Source: an uncultured Lachnospiraceae bacterium (GTDB lineage Bacteria > Bacillota > Clostridia > Lachnospirales > Lachnospiraceae). Taken from it: a stretch of DNA of 43,284 bases. A model generated the notes under the pieces. The model was not told where the DNA came from. It did not search any database and saw only the letters and a program-made list of their open reading frames with translations. This document shows, one piece after another, positions 8,445 to 18,234 of this stretch. The stretch covers positions 1-43,284 of the forward strand of contig CAJUEX010000018.1 of assembly GCA_910585715.1 (NCBI GenBank), given 5' to 3'. Within the stretch, counting starts at the first letter, position 1; the number at the start of each line of letters is the position of its first letter. The translations under genes were made by a program, and so were the position numbers.

Positions 8445-11318
8445 ATGGGGAAAAAAATAAGAAAGAGCATTTCTGTATTGTTATTGGCGCTTGCCATAGC
8501 AGTTACCCAGATTCCGGCTTCTGATGCAGGAGCCGCCAGTCACTCAGATTTTGTGATAAATGGAACAACACTGATTTCTTATGAAGGCACGGATTATTCC
8601 GTGTCTATTCCCCGTTCCGTTGAAACAATTGCACAGGATGCCTTTCAAAACAATATGGTAGTAGAACGAATTACGGTTCCGGGAACGGTGGAGCAAATCG
8701 GAGCCGGAGCTTTTGCCGGCTGCGGCAATTTAAAAGAAGTGAATATTCCCGCATCTGTAACGGAAGTGGGGGCCGGAGCTTTTGCAAACTGCCCCAAATT
8801 GAACACTATTTTAGTAGACCCTGCCAACAAGCAGTTTCAATGCTTAAACGGCGTCCTTTACAATAAAGACAGGACAAAGCTCTATCAGGTGCTGGCAGGG
8901 CGCAAGGGAGACAGCTTTTTCTTTCCGGATTCCGTAAATGATATTGATAAATATGCATTTTGGGGCTGTGATAATATCAGGCAGGTTTATTTCGGAAAAG
9001 GACTTACCACCATACCTGAATACGCATTTTCAAACTGCCGTGGACTTAAAAGTGTTACGATTCCCAATATGGCAGTCTCTATAGAATTAAAAGCATTTGA
9101 AGACTGCGTAAACCTGGAGGAGGCATATATTCCTCCCTCGGTGCTTTCCATTCATGAAACCGCCTTTGACGGCTGCGGCAGACTGAAGCTTTCCTATGAG
9201 GAAGGAACCTATGCTGCAAAGTACGATGAAACCTTTGAAACAACCAATGTTTCCACTACAGATTATGAGGAAAGCGAAAATACCCGGATACGGCCAAGTG
9301 AAGCCGGAAGGCAGGCGGTGAGCGGTAACGGGACAGAGGATGAAAAGGAAGGCTGGATTGCGGATGTAAGCAATCTGGATATTTCAAAGCTGCAGGACGG
9401 AATGGAGAGAGAGGAAGGCAGCGACGTGATGGGAAAAACAAAAATTGTTTCTTCCCAGGCGGTAGTCTTTCTGGACAATACAAGGATGCAGGTACAAAGC
9501 GGAAACAGAAAATCAGGAGAAGCGGAAAGAAATCTGCCTTCTGATGAAACAAGCGGGGAAGAAGACCTGCCGGCTACTTTTTATGAAGAGGAAGAAATCG
9601 TAGAAAAATATGTAGTGGTTGACGGAAAGACCATTGCGGACAGAGCGTTTTATCAGCAGTACGACTTAAAGGAATATAATATTCCGGAGGGAATTGAAAG
9701 AATCGGGGATTTTGCGTTTGCCTATACTGGTTTATCTGCCATACAAATTCCATATGGTGTGAAAAGCATAGGCTACGGGGCATTTTATAAGTGCAAGAAT
9801 TTATCCTCTGTTACCATTCCCCAGACTGTCAGCACAATAGAGCCTTCTGCCTTTGAAGATACGGCATGGCTGGAAAACTGGAGAAACGGACCGGACGTAA
9901 GCGACTTTTTGGTAGTCGGAAACGGAATTTTAATTGGATATAAAGGAAATGCAGCACAAGTAATACTTCCGGAAAATGTAAGGAAAATCGGGGCAAACGT
10001 ATTTGAAGGCCATAGTGAGATTACAAGCGTGAGCCTTCCGGACAGGGTGGAAGAAATCGGAGAAGAAGCATTTAAGGATTGTACAGCCCTTAAAAGCGTA
10101 ACAGGCGGAAATTATCTTGAAAAAATCTGCGACAGGGCATTTTTAAACTGTCCTTTGGAGACCATCCGCATTCCGGCTTCTGTAGCCTATATGGGACTGC
10201 GTGCCTTTGACCAGGAAAATAACGGCAAATCAGACAGCGTAGTATTTCTTGGAAACATCCTTCCAAAGATTTCCTGTGAAAAGACTGCCGCCAGATTTAC
10301 CAATGCGGATTATAGAAAGCCTGTGCTTAACAGCGTGGAAGTGGCAGTGGTCAATAACGGAATCCAGGATGTAACAGACACTATATTAGATGATAAAAAC
10401 ATGGGATTTCGCGGAATCGTATGCAGTATTTCCAAAGAGCCTTCCGGCACGGCAAGGGGTACTGTATATGTAAAATATGTTTCCAATGGAGAGAACGGCT
10501 ATCCCCTTGATGTTCCGGATGTGGTTTGGATTTACGGAAAAGAGTATGATGTAGAGTCCATAAATAAAGAAGCATATCATGGTTTTTCATCTGAAGAAGA
10601 GAAAGAAGCAGAGGGGAATCAGCAGGAAACAGCCGGAAGCCAGAATGAACCGGCAGAAGGAGAAGAAACAGAGGAGAGCAGTACAGCCTCCAACATCCAG
10701 TTTGAAATCACCCATCCCGATTATATGGAAAATGAGACGGTAGCAGCTTCTTTTTCAAGCAATGCAGGGAATTACATAGTGACGTTGGCAGAAAACAAAG
10801 AGGAAGAGGCACGATTAAAAGAAGCTTTGGAAAAGGAATACGGAGCTGCTACGAATGAGAATTTCCTGTCCTTTGATTTATCCATGAAAACAACAGAAGG
10901 CAATATGGAGATTCAGAATCTTGGAAAAGAAAGGCTTACGGTTGCCATTCCGGTCAGCAGCGCCTGGATAGATACCCCCATTGTTGCCGTGTGCTTAGAT
11001 AATAACGGACAGCTGGAGTTTTCTGCCTGCAAGCAGTATGCATCAGGGAAGGACAGTTATGTGACCTTTGAAGCAAAGCATTTCTCACCTTATGGACTGT
11101 ATCAGGGAGAGAATGTGCCCCAGTCTTTTAAAGAGGCTTTTGATGCCAAAATAGCCATGCGGAAAGGAGCAGAGTACGATATTAACTATGGAAGAAAAGA
11201 CGTGTCGCCGGATACGGGAGACTATTTGGAGCCCAAATGGATTCTGGCAACAGGGCTTTTGGCATTGGCGCTGTTTTTGTTCTTTAAAAAGGACGGGAAG
11301 GATATTCTGGTAAAATAA
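8445..11318 (+). CDS. BspA-like LRR surface protein with SPDTG sorting signal
   Basis: 957 residues, beginning 8 bases after the previous stop with its own AGGAG site, so same operon. Signal peptide (1-30), LRR_5 repeats at about 45-260, an acidic, low-complexity stretch (about 275-390), a second LRR_5 block at about 395-600, a small domain at about 640-705, a Glu-rich linker, then a C-terminal domain (about 765-890) related to the end of the previous protein (KHFSPYGLY). SPDTGD near 920, a TM helix and a basic tail form the sorting signal. SPxTG-type signals are known substrates of clostridial class B sortase, and the sortase gene heads this operon. Both substrates share an unusual P-K-W after the TGD motif. 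Confidence 0.9.
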   Translation: MGKKIRKSISVLLLALAIAVTQIPASDAGAASHSDFVINGTTLISYEGTDYSVSIPRSVETIAQDAFQNNMVVERITVPGTVEQIGAGAFAGCGNLKEVNIPASVTEVGAGAFANCPKLNTILVDPANKQFQCLNGVLYNKDRTKLYQVLAGRKGDSFFFPDSVNDIDKYAFWGCDNIRQVYFGKGLTTIPEYAFSNCRGLKSVTIPNMAVSIELKAFEDCVNLEEAYIPPSVLSIHETAFDGCGRLKLSYEEGTYAAKYDETFETTNVSTTDYEESENTRIRPSEAGRQAVSGNGTEDEKEGWIADVSNLDISKLQDGMEREEGSDVMGKTKIVSSQAVVFLDNTRMQVQSGNRKSGEAERNLPSDETSGEEDLPATFYEEEEIVEKYVVVDGKTIADRAFYQQYDLKEYNIPEGIERIGDFAFAYTGLSAIQIPYGVKSIGYGAFYKCKNLSSVTIPQTVSTIEPSAFEDTAWLENWRNGPDVSDFLVVGNGILIGYKGNAAQVILPENVRKIGANVFEGHSEITSVSLPDRVEEIGEEAFKDCTALKSVTGGNYLEKICDRAFLNCPLETIRIPASVAYMGLRAFDQENNGKSDSVVFLGNILPKISCEKTAARFTNADYRKPVLNSVEVAVVNNGIQDVTDTILDDKNMGFRGIVCSISKEPSGTARGTVYVKYVSNGENGYPLDVPDVVWIYGKEYDVESINKEAYHGFSSEEEKEAEGNQQETAGSQNEPAEGEETEESSTASNIQFEITHPDYMENETVAASFSSNAGNYIVTLAENKEEEARLKEALEKEYGAATNENFLSFDLSMKTTEGNMEIQNLGKERLTVAIPVSSAWIDTPIVAVCLDNNGQLEFSACKQYASGKDSYVTFEAKHFSPYGLYQGENVPQSFKEAFDAKIAMRKGAEYDINYGRKDVSPDTGDYLEPKWILATGLLALALFLFFKKDGKDILVK

Positions 11319-11337
11319 ATAGTGGATTAAAGACGCA

Positions 11338-11384
11338 GAAGAGGGAGACAGACGGATTTTTGCCTTCCTCTTTCCCTTTTATAA
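11338..11384 (+). terminator. Weak candidate terminator after the surface operon
   Basis: A seven-base stem GAAGAGG/CCTCTTT closes a long loop and is followed by CCCTTTT. The long loop and a terminal G-T pair make it a weak call. Confidence 0.35.
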
Positions 11385-11412
11385 TAAGATTTCAAACGGG
11401 AGGAAAACAAAA

Positions 11413-12714
11413 TTGTTTTTAGACAAATTATTTCAAAAAAATAACAAAAGTGATATGGAAAAATACAAAGAGGAAAAAGAAAAAACAGACAGCGGACAGG
11501 CTTTAAAAATGATGGAAGAGCTTATAAACACAGTACCGGACGATGTTGTATACACAAAGCAGACAGAAGCCGGAACTTATGTCTTTGCCAATTACTGGAA
11601 TGATGGAACATTAATTATGTATAATCCGGAAGGAGATAACGGGGAATATATTAGCAGAAAGATAAAGCTTGTATACAATTTAAATAATTATCCACAGGAA
11701 GTGATAGAGACACTGCTTAAAAATATGAAAGCCTTGAAGGAAAAAGAGGATATGAAGTGTATGCTTTCAGAGTTGGAAGAATTAAGCAGCTATATTATGG
11801 ATTTATTCAATTCTGAAGAATATGCCATATATAAGGAACTGGGGCAGACAGAAGGATTTTTGGATGCTTATCTGGATATGATTGAAGCCGCAGGCACAGA
11901 GGTGGAGGAGATTAGTTTGTTTTCCAGATGTGTGGAAGCAGTTCTTTATGAAGGAAATGTAGAATATGCGGTGAAATGGATAGAGCGTTTTCTGGAACTG
12001 TCTCGGAATGAGAAGAATAGATGGAGTGAGCTTATTGAAAGCTGGTTTTGGATATATCTTATTGTGGATGCGGATAATGAGAAGAAATATATCGGGCACT
12101 ACACAGAATTTAAAAAGTTGTTAAGCAGGAATGGTTATTCAGGGTTTGTAAGCGATTTAGAGAAAGAAGAGGACTGGCATGAAAAAGGAGATTATGAGTC
12201 AGAGCAAAAGGAAGGGAAAATGCGTGCCATTGTAGAAGCTTTCAAGGAAAATCCAATTTCGGCAATGAAACAATGGATTGCAATGATTCAGGAAAAAGAA
12301 GCAAATAAGGAAATGGAAAAATGGCAGTGGTATTTGTGCTCTTATTTTCTCAATGAATTGTGCTGTGAATTTGGAAGCAACAGAGGATTTGTCTTATTCT
12401 TCAGAGAATTTATGAAACATGAAGAATGGTTTCCTTACCTGGTATATGCCAGAGAGGGTGCCTATGACCTTGGAGATAATCTGGTAACACTGGGAGTCAA
12501 TGGCAAATATCAGCAGCAGATAGATAAAATAGTAAAGCTTTTGCATAATGAATGGAATGAAGAGGAGTGGGAAGAGTTTAAGGAAGGTTATGGAAATCTG
12601 ACTTATGATGCATGTGCCATAGAGAAAGATACTTTAGAGCAGTTTGTGGAAGAGGATACTTATTTAGAATTACATAAGAAACATTTTCAGGAAATGTTTT
12701 CAGAGGATTTATAA
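11413..12714 (+). CDS. Soluble protein of unknown function
   Basis: 433 residues, acidic and rich in Glu, Lys and Trp, with no signal peptide or TM segment. It starts at TTG with GGGAGG 8 bases ahead. The sequence reads as helical throughout, with repeated W-E and E-E-W patterns (about residues 225-260 and 370-390), as in helical-repeat scaffold proteins. No family motif recognised. It ends 45 bases before the CHASE2-cyclase gene with no terminator between them, so the two are probably co-transcribed. Confidence 0.75.
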   Translation: MFLDKLFQKNNKSDMEKYKEEKEKTDSGQALKMMEELINTVPDDVVYTKQTEAGTYVFANYWNDGTLIMYNPEGDNGEYISRKIKLVYNLNNYPQEVIETLLKNMKALKEKEDMKCMLSELEELSSYIMDLFNSEEYAIYKELGQTEGFLDAYLDMIEAAGTEVEEISLFSRCVEAVLYEGNVEYAVKWIERFLELSRNEKNRWSELIESWFWIYLIVDADNEKKYIGHYTEFKKLLSRNGYSGFVSDLEKEEDWHEKGDYESEQKEGKMRAIVEAFKENPISAMKQWIAMIQEKEANKEMEKWQWYLCSYFLNELCCEFGSNRGFVLFFREFMKHEEWFPYLVYAREGAYDLGDNLVTLGVNGKYQQQIDKIVKLLHNEWNEEEWEEFKEGYGNLTYDACAIEKDTLEQFVEEDTYLELHKKHFQEMFSEDL

Positions 12715-12758
12715 AATTCTTATTTTTGATTTTACCAATCTGATAAAGAGGTACAAAC

Positions 12759-14558
12759 ATGAAAAAACTCAAAGAGACGATAATGACATGGCTTCCGGCC
12801 ATTTTTCTGGCGATACTCACATTCCTTACATGCAGCAGCCAGCTTCTTTATTCTTTTGACAAAATCATCAGTGACAGGCTTTATCAAGTGCCTACACCCA
12901 CCAGCAAATTAATTAAAATCATAGCAATTGATGAAAAGACCATAGAAAAATACGGGGATATGAAAACATGGAGCAGGGATATTCCTGCAGCGTTAGTGGA
13001 GAAGCTTATGGAAGAGAAAGAGGCTTCTCCCGCCCTGATAGCATTTGATATTATGTATGTGGGACAGGTGACGGAGGAAGGAGATAAGAGATTTGCGGAG
13101 GCATGTGAGAAGGCAGGCAATGTGGTGACAGCCGTGAATATGGTCATAAAGCCCCGGGTATCTTTGGACGGGGCGGGAAAGGCAGTCATTGACAGAAACC
13201 ATGTGGAAATGGTGGAATACCCTTATGAGCAGTTAAGGCAGGCATCTTCTTACGGATTTGCCAATACCCTGCAGGACAGTGACGGCTATATTCGTTTTTC
13301 CAAAACCCGGATGTCTTATGAGGGAGAAACCATTCCGTCCTTTTCCATGGAAATATACGAACAATACTGCAAAAGAAACGGAATAGAAAAAATACCTGTA
13401 AAAACCTTTTCCGATGATCTGTTTGCATTTACTTATTCCGGAAAAAGCGGTTCCTATGAGGTGCTTTCCATGTGCGACATATTAGAAGGCAGCATTGACC
13501 AAAGAACCTTAAAGGACAGCATTGTTCTAATAGGAGCCTATGCGCCGGGGATGCAGGATGCGTATCATGCGGCAGTACAGCGGGGAGCGCAGATGTACGG
13601 GGTGGAGATCCATGCCAACATTTTAGAGGCGCTTATGGAAGGAAAGACGGCGGTTTTTGTAAATCAGTTTTTCTATGGATTTATCGGGGCACTGCTTGTA
13701 CTGCTTTACTATGCCTGCTGTAAGAAAATGAAAATCATTCCTTCCACGGTTTTGCTGTTTGTGCTTATGGGAGCGGCTCTTTTTCTTGGGAAATTCCTGT
13801 ATGCAAAAGGCTATGTGACCGATGTGGCTGAGCTTTTGCTGTTTTTCCTTATTGTGTACGCCTTTTGGCTTGTGAAAGGGTATCTGTCGGAAATCTGGCG
13901 GAGAAAAAAAGTGCTTTCCGCCTTTAAAAAATATGTGGCTCCCCAGGTGGTGGATGAAATTGCAAGGCAGGGGGAATTTCATATTGCTTTGGGAGGAGAG
14001 AACAGGCATATTGCAGTTCTATTTGTGGATATCAGAGGCTTTACCCCTATGTCGGAAAGCCTTGAGCCGGAACAGGTAGTGGAAATCCTGAATGAATATC
14101 TGGAACTGACTACAAATTCTATTTTTAAAAACAGCGGAACGTTGGATAAATTTATCGGGGATGCCACCATGGCAGTGTTTAATGCCCCCTTTGACCTGGA
14201 GGATTATATTTTCAAGGCAGTCTGTACGGCAAGGGACATTGCGGCGGGAAGTGAAGCGCTGGAAAAAAGGCTGATGGAGCGTTTTGGAAAAAGCGTAAGC
14301 TTTGGAATCGGCGTCAATTGCGGCAATGCTGTTGTGGGCAATATCGGCTGTGACTTCCGGATGGATTACACGGCAATCGGTGATACGGTAAATACTGCGG
14401 CAAGGCTGGAAAGCAATGCGAAAAGAGGGCAGATACTGATTAGCAAGGATGTATACGATGCCGTAAAGGACCGGATAGAGGCAGAAGAGGTGGGCGTCAT
14501 TCCTCTGAAAGGAAAAAGCAATGGCGTATTTGTGTATGACTTGAAAAACATTCTGTGA
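12759..14558 (+). CDS. CHASE2-domain class III adenylate cyclase
   Basis: A 599-residue membrane receptor cyclase. TM helix near the N-terminus, extracytoplasmic CHASE2 sensor domain (about 30-300, including IKIIAIDEKTI and LIAFDIMY motifs), three TM helices (about 305-385), then a class III cyclase domain (about 415-590). Key residues are present: metal-binding Asp in LFVDIRGFT and in FIGDATMAVF, purine-selecting Lys in LDKFIGD and Asp in AIGDTVN, and transition-state Asn/Arg in DTVNTAARLE. The Lys/Asp pair predicts ATP rather than GTP as substrate, so cAMP as product. AGAGG precedes the start. Downstream genes form a same-strand cluster, including an HD-GYP enzyme and a FecR-domain protein. 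cAMP signalling is not a standard feature of Clostridia. Confidence 0.9.
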   Translation: MKKLKETIMTWLPAIFLAILTFLTCSSQLLYSFDKIISDRLYQVPTPTSKLIKIIAIDEKTIEKYGDMKTWSRDIPAALVEKLMEEKEASPALIAFDIMYVGQVTEEGDKRFAEACEKAGNVVTAVNMVIKPRVSLDGAGKAVIDRNHVEMVEYPYEQLRQASSYGFANTLQDSDGYIRFSKTRMSYEGETIPSFSMEIYEQYCKRNGIEKIPVKTFSDDLFAFTYSGKSGSYEVLSMCDILEGSIDQRTLKDSIVLIGAYAPGMQDAYHAAVQRGAQMYGVEIHANILEALMEGKTAVFVNQFFYGFIGALLVLLYYACCKKMKIIPSTVLLFVLMGAALFLGKFLYAKGYVTDVAELLLFFLIVYAFWLVKGYLSEIWRRKKVLSAFKKYVAPQVVDEIARQGEFHIALGGENRHIAVLFVDIRGFTPMSESLEPEQVVEILNEYLELTTNSIFKNSGTLDKFIGDATMAVFNAPFDLEDYIFKAVCTARDIAAGSEALEKRLMERFGKSVSFGIGVNCGNAVVGNIGCDFRMDYTAIGDTVNTAARLESNAKRGQILISKDVYDAVKDRIEAEEVGVIPLKGKSNGVFVYDLKNIL

Positions 14559-14647
14559 TAAAAACATAATTGAAAAATGGAAAGCACGGAAAAGTAAATA
14601 ACAGGGCAGGCATAATGATACTGGTAATATAATACAGAGGTGGCAGG

Positions 14648-15430
14648 ATGAAAACATTATATATCATTCCAATGGCGGAACGGATTGAAGAAAGCATGGC
14701 GTTAGCAAAGGAGTACAATGCCGCTTTTGAATACAATGATTTTTATGTTCCGGATTTGTTGGAGGATAAAGAAGCATGCAGGAGAAGAATTGAGTTTTAT
14801 AAGAGCCTGCAAAGAGACAGAAAGAAGGATATGCTCCATGGAGCATTTCTGGATATTGCAGTACATAGTGACGACCCTAAAATCAGGGAAATATCCGGCA
14901 TTCGGATAAGGCAGTCTCTGGAAATTGCAAGGGAGCTGGGAATACGCGGGGTAGTGTTCCATACAAACATGATTGCAAATTTCAGACTGAAAAGCTATCA
15001 GAAAAACTGGATAGAAAGAAATGTCCGGTTTTTTCAGCAGATGCTGGAGGAATACGGGGAACTGGAAATCTTTATGGAAAATATGTTTGATGAGACCCCG
15101 GATATGCTGGCTGCGCTGGCAGAAAGAATGCAGGAACAAGAACGTTTTCATGTATGTTTTGATTATGGACACGCCCTTATTTTTGGCAGGGATATTAAAG
15201 CATGGGTAAAGGCGCTTGCCCCCTATATCGGACATATGCATATCAATGACAATGATTTGCAGGAAGACCTGCATGAAACCGTAGGAGCAGGAAGCATAAA
15301 CTGGAAGGAATTTACAGACTTTATAAACGAATACGGCATTCAAAGCTCTCTGCTAATTGAAATGAAGGAGCCGGAAAAGCAAAGGGCTTCCATCCGGTAT
15401 ATGAAAGAACAGGGAATCTATCCATTATAA
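14648..15430 (+). CDS. Sugar phosphate isomerase/epimerase family TIM-barrel protein
   Basis: 260 residues, the usual length of the AP-endonuclease-2/xylose-isomerase-like TIM barrel family. The metal-site pattern is visible along the barrel: His in DMLHGAF, His in VVFHTN, Glu in IFMENM, Asp/His in CFDYGHA, His in GHMHINDND and Glu in LLIEMKE. The substrate cannot be assigned; such enzymes act on sugars, inositol derivatives or hydroxypyruvate. GAGGTGG precedes the start. It is inserted between a cyclase and an HD-GYP gene, 12 bases ahead of the latter, which points to co-expression but does not explain its role. Confidence 0.85.
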   Translation: MKTLYIIPMAERIEESMALAKEYNAAFEYNDFYVPDLLEDKEACRRRIEFYKSLQRDRKKDMLHGAFLDIAVHSDDPKIREISGIRIRQSLEIARELGIRGVVFHTNMIANFRLKSYQKNWIERNVRFFQQMLEEYGELEIFMENMFDETPDMLAALAERMQEQERFHVCFDYGHALIFGRDIKAWVKALAPYIGHMHINDNDLQEDLHETVGAGSINWKEFTDFINEYGIQSSLLIEMKEPEKQRASIRYMKEQGIYPL

Positions 15431-15442
15431 AGGAGTAAGCAT

Positions 15443-16933
15443 ATGTTAACTCAAAGGGAACTGAAGGATATTATAGACATAGGCGCTGCATTAACAAGGG
15501 AAAAGGATAAAAACAGGCTTTTGGAGATGATTCTTGTGAAAGCCATGGAGCTTTCAAACTGTGATGCAGGAACCCTTTATCTTTATCAGAATGATTGTCT
15601 GGAGTTTAAAATCATGAAGACCCTTTCCCAGAACGTGAGCAAGGGAGTAAAGGGAGAAAAAATTGACATGCCTCCCGTGCCCATGAAGGAAGGGAATGTA
15701 TGCTCCTACAGCGCTATCCACAAGGAGCTTATCAATATTTCAGATGTTTATGACAGTCAGCAGTTTGATTTCTCAGGACCCAAGAAATACGATGCCATTA
15801 CCGGTTACCGCACCCGGTCCATGCTGGTCATTCCCATGACAGACATGCAGGAAGGGCTGGTTGGAGTGCTGCAGCTGATAAATGCCATGGACCGGGAGGG
15901 CAGGGTGACTTCATTTACAAAGGAGCATGAATTCGTGCTTCGTTCCTTAAGCTCCCAGGCTGCTGTTGCCGTGTCCAATATGATATATGTAAGGGAAATC
16001 AAACGCCAGCTGTATTCCTTTGCGGCAGCCATGGCAACAGCCATTGATGAGCGGACGCCCTACAATGGCACCCACACAAGGAAGGTGGCAATGTATGCGG
16101 AGACACTGGCGGAATATATCAATCAATTGAACAGGGAAGGGCGCTGTCAGGAATTTTTTGATGAAAATAGGAAAGAACAGCTGGTGCTTGCTGCGGCGCT
16201 GCATGATATTGGCAAGATGATTATTCCCCTGTCAGTCATGAATAAGCCGGCAAGGCTTGGGGAAAGGATGGAACGGCTGAAAGACCGGTTTCGGCTGATT
16301 TCGGTTTATTATGAGCTGGATAGGGAAAGAGGCAGGATTACCGAAGAAGAATGGAAAGAGAAAAAAGCCTTCCTGCAGGAAAGTCTTTCTTTTTTAACGG
16401 AAATAGATACCTCAGGCTATTTGTCAGAGGAACAGATAAAACGGGTGGAAGAAATCGGGGCACAGGTTTATGAAACAGAAGACGGCGTTCAGATTCCTTA
16501 TATGACAGAGGAAGAAAGGGAATGCCTTACCATACAAAAGGGAACTCTTACAAAAGAGGAAAGAAGGCTTATGGAAAGCCATGTTGCCATGACGGAAAAA
16601 ATACTGGGCAAGGTACATTTCAGCGCCAATTACGGAAATGTGGCGAAATTTGCAGCTTCCCATCATGAATTTTTAAACGGGACAGGTTATCCCAGGCAGT
16701 TAAAGGGAGAAGAACTGGAGCTGGAATCCAGAATTTTGACGGTTGTGGATATTTATGACGCCTTAACTTCCAGTGACCGCCCTTATAAAAAGCCCATGTC
16801 CGGGGAAAAGGCATTTTCCATATTGCATAGCATGGCGGAAGAAGGAAAACTGGAGGAAAGGCTGGTAACATGGCTGGAAGAAGCATTAAAAAACATTCAG
16901 ATAAAAAATCAGGAAGACCTTATGCTATTTTAA
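15443..16933 (+). CDS. GAF-HD-GYP phosphodiesterase
   Basis: 496 residues. A GAF sensor domain (about 20-185) is followed by an HD-GYP domain (about 190-480). Metal and catalytic motifs are intact: NGTHTRKVAMYAE, LHDIGKMIIP, ESHV, ASHHEFLNGTGYP and VVDIYDALTS.DRPYK. This is the pattern of active cyclic-di-GMP phosphodiesterases. About 110 residues sit between HDIGK and the ESHV motif, longer than in minimal HD-GYP proteins and rich in charged helix. AAGGAG precedes the start. The protein is soluble, so it probably senses a small cytosolic ligand by GAF. Together with the cyclase upstream, it puts synthesis and breakdown of different cyclic nucleotides in one cluster. Confidence 0.9.
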   Translation: MLTQRELKDIIDIGAALTREKDKNRLLEMILVKAMELSNCDAGTLYLYQNDCLEFKIMKTLSQNVSKGVKGEKIDMPPVPMKEGNVCSYSAIHKELINISDVYDSQQFDFSGPKKYDAITGYRTRSMLVIPMTDMQEGLVGVLQLINAMDREGRVTSFTKEHEFVLRSLSSQAAVAVSNMIYVREIKRQLYSFAAAMATAIDERTPYNGTHTRKVAMYAETLAEYINQLNREGRCQEFFDENRKEQLVLAAALHDIGKMIIPLSVMNKPARLGERMERLKDRFRLISVYYELDRERGRITEEEWKEKKAFLQESLSFLTEIDTSGYLSEEQIKRVEEIGAQVYETEDGVQIPYMTEEERECLTIQKGTLTKEERRLMESHVAMTEKILGKVHFSANYGNVAKFAASHHEFLNGTGYPRQLKGEELELESRILTVVDIYDALTSSDRPYKKPMSGEKAFSILHSMAEEGKLEERLVTWLEEALKNIQIKNQEDLMLF

Positions 16934-18234
16934 GCTGTCTGAAAACTGCCGGAATTCTTTTTCTGTGTTTTACAGTTACACTTTCGGGGCTTATGCTTCT
17001 TTTGTATGCTTCCGCATGGATTCCAAAGGAGGCATTTCGGGAAAACCTGCTTTTATCTGCGGAGTATCTGGAAGAAAAGGAAGATGAATTTCACTGCCTG
17101 CAAAAAGGAAACCCGGCAACGGAAATTGATAATTATGCGGATGCCATTTTATTTAATATTATGTACTCCATAGAGGAAAAGCATAAAGCCGTTACTTTAA
17201 TAGAGGCTCCTTTTTATTCAGACCGGGGCAATGAAGAATATCCCATGCTCAGGCTGTTAAAGGAGCGGATTGCGGAGGAAAAAGAACCGGATACCGTTTA
17301 TGACAGGTACTGGCATGGCATGATGATATTTTTAAGGCCTTTGTTTGTTTTTTTTACCATAAAGGGAATCCGGGTGTTTGCGGGAATCCTTATGGTACTG
17401 CTTATGGGGCTTTTGACAGCGGCTCTTGTAAAAAGAGGGCAAAAGGCGCTGGCGGCTTCTTTGTGGATTGCCGGGTTTTTTGTCTGTATGCCCATGACAG
17501 TCATGTGCGTGGAATATATGCCAACCTGGTTTATTACGCTGGCGGTTTCTTTAGCCGCATGTAAGCTTTGGAAGAAAAGAGAGACAGTTTTGTGCCTGTT
17601 GGTCATAAGCGGCGTATGCTGTGGCTTTTTTGATTTTCTCACTACGGAAACCGTGACGTTTGCAGTGCCCTGTGCTATTGTGCTTTGTATATGGCAAAAG
17701 GAAGGAAGGCTGAAAGGAATCCGGAAGGAAACGGGCTTTTTGTTTGCAGGCGGAATGCTGTGGAGTATTTCTTATCTGGCGGTTTTTTTGGTAAAGTGGA
17801 TGTTGTCCGGTGCGGTTTTTGAGGCAGACAGGGCGGCTTCTGCAATAGAGATTATGCTGTTTCGCCAGGGAGGGGATTTTACGGTCCCGGAAGCAGTTCT
17901 TTCCAATATCCGTCTGCTGGCGGGCTTTCAATGGATTGCCACAAAAGAGGGGCTTTGTCTGGCATTGCTTGCTTTAGGGGCGGGGGCGGCAGCTTTCCTC
18001 TTTTTATATGGGAAGAGGGAAGGGAATGAGCTGTCCGTATTGCTGTTTCTTTTAGCAGCGGTTCCGGTGATACGGATTGCCCTGCTTCACGGTCATTCCG
18101 GACAGCATTATTTCTTTACTTACAGGGCGTTGTTTGCGTCCATTGTGTGTGTTATAACTGCCATGGGGAAGGCAGTGGATGTTTCATTGCTAAAAAAGGA
18201 TTTTCGGTTGAAAGGACAGGGAGGAAGAAGATGA
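16870..18234 (+). CDS. Polytopic membrane protein of unknown function
   Basis: 454 residues with about ten hydrophobic segments, starting inside the end of the HD-GYP gene (64-base overlap in another frame). After the first TM helix (about 22-48) comes an extracytoplasmic region of about 95 residues, then closely spaced TM helices to the end. A motif near the C-terminus (HGHSGQHYFFTYRA) lies just before the last helix. The layout, one large loop after TM1 followed by many helices, resembles membrane glycosyltransferases of the GT-C type, but no DD or DxD signature is clear, so no function is assigned. It ends in an ATGA overlap with the next gene. Confidence 0.75.
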   Translation: MAGRSIKKHSDKKSGRPYAILSCLKTAGILFLCFTVTLSGLMLLLYASAWIPKEAFRENLLLSAEYLEEKEDEFHCLQKGNPATEIDNYADAILFNIMYSIEEKHKAVTLIEAPFYSDRGNEEYPMLRLLKERIAEEKEPDTVYDRYWHGMMIFLRPLFVFFTIKGIRVFAGILMVLLMGLLTAALVKRGQKALAASLWIAGFFVCMPMTVMCVEYMPTWFITLAVSLAACKLWKKRETVLCLLVISGVCCGFFDFLTTETVTFAVPCAIVLCIWQKEGRLKGIRKETGFLFAGGMLWSISYLAVFLVKWMLSGAVFEADRAASAIEIMLFRQGGDFTVPEAVLSNIRLLAGFQWIATKEGLCLALLALGAGAAAFLFLYGKREGNELSVLLFLLAAVPVIRIALLHGHSGQHYFFTYRALFASIVCVITAMGKAVDVSLLKKDFRLKGQGGRR

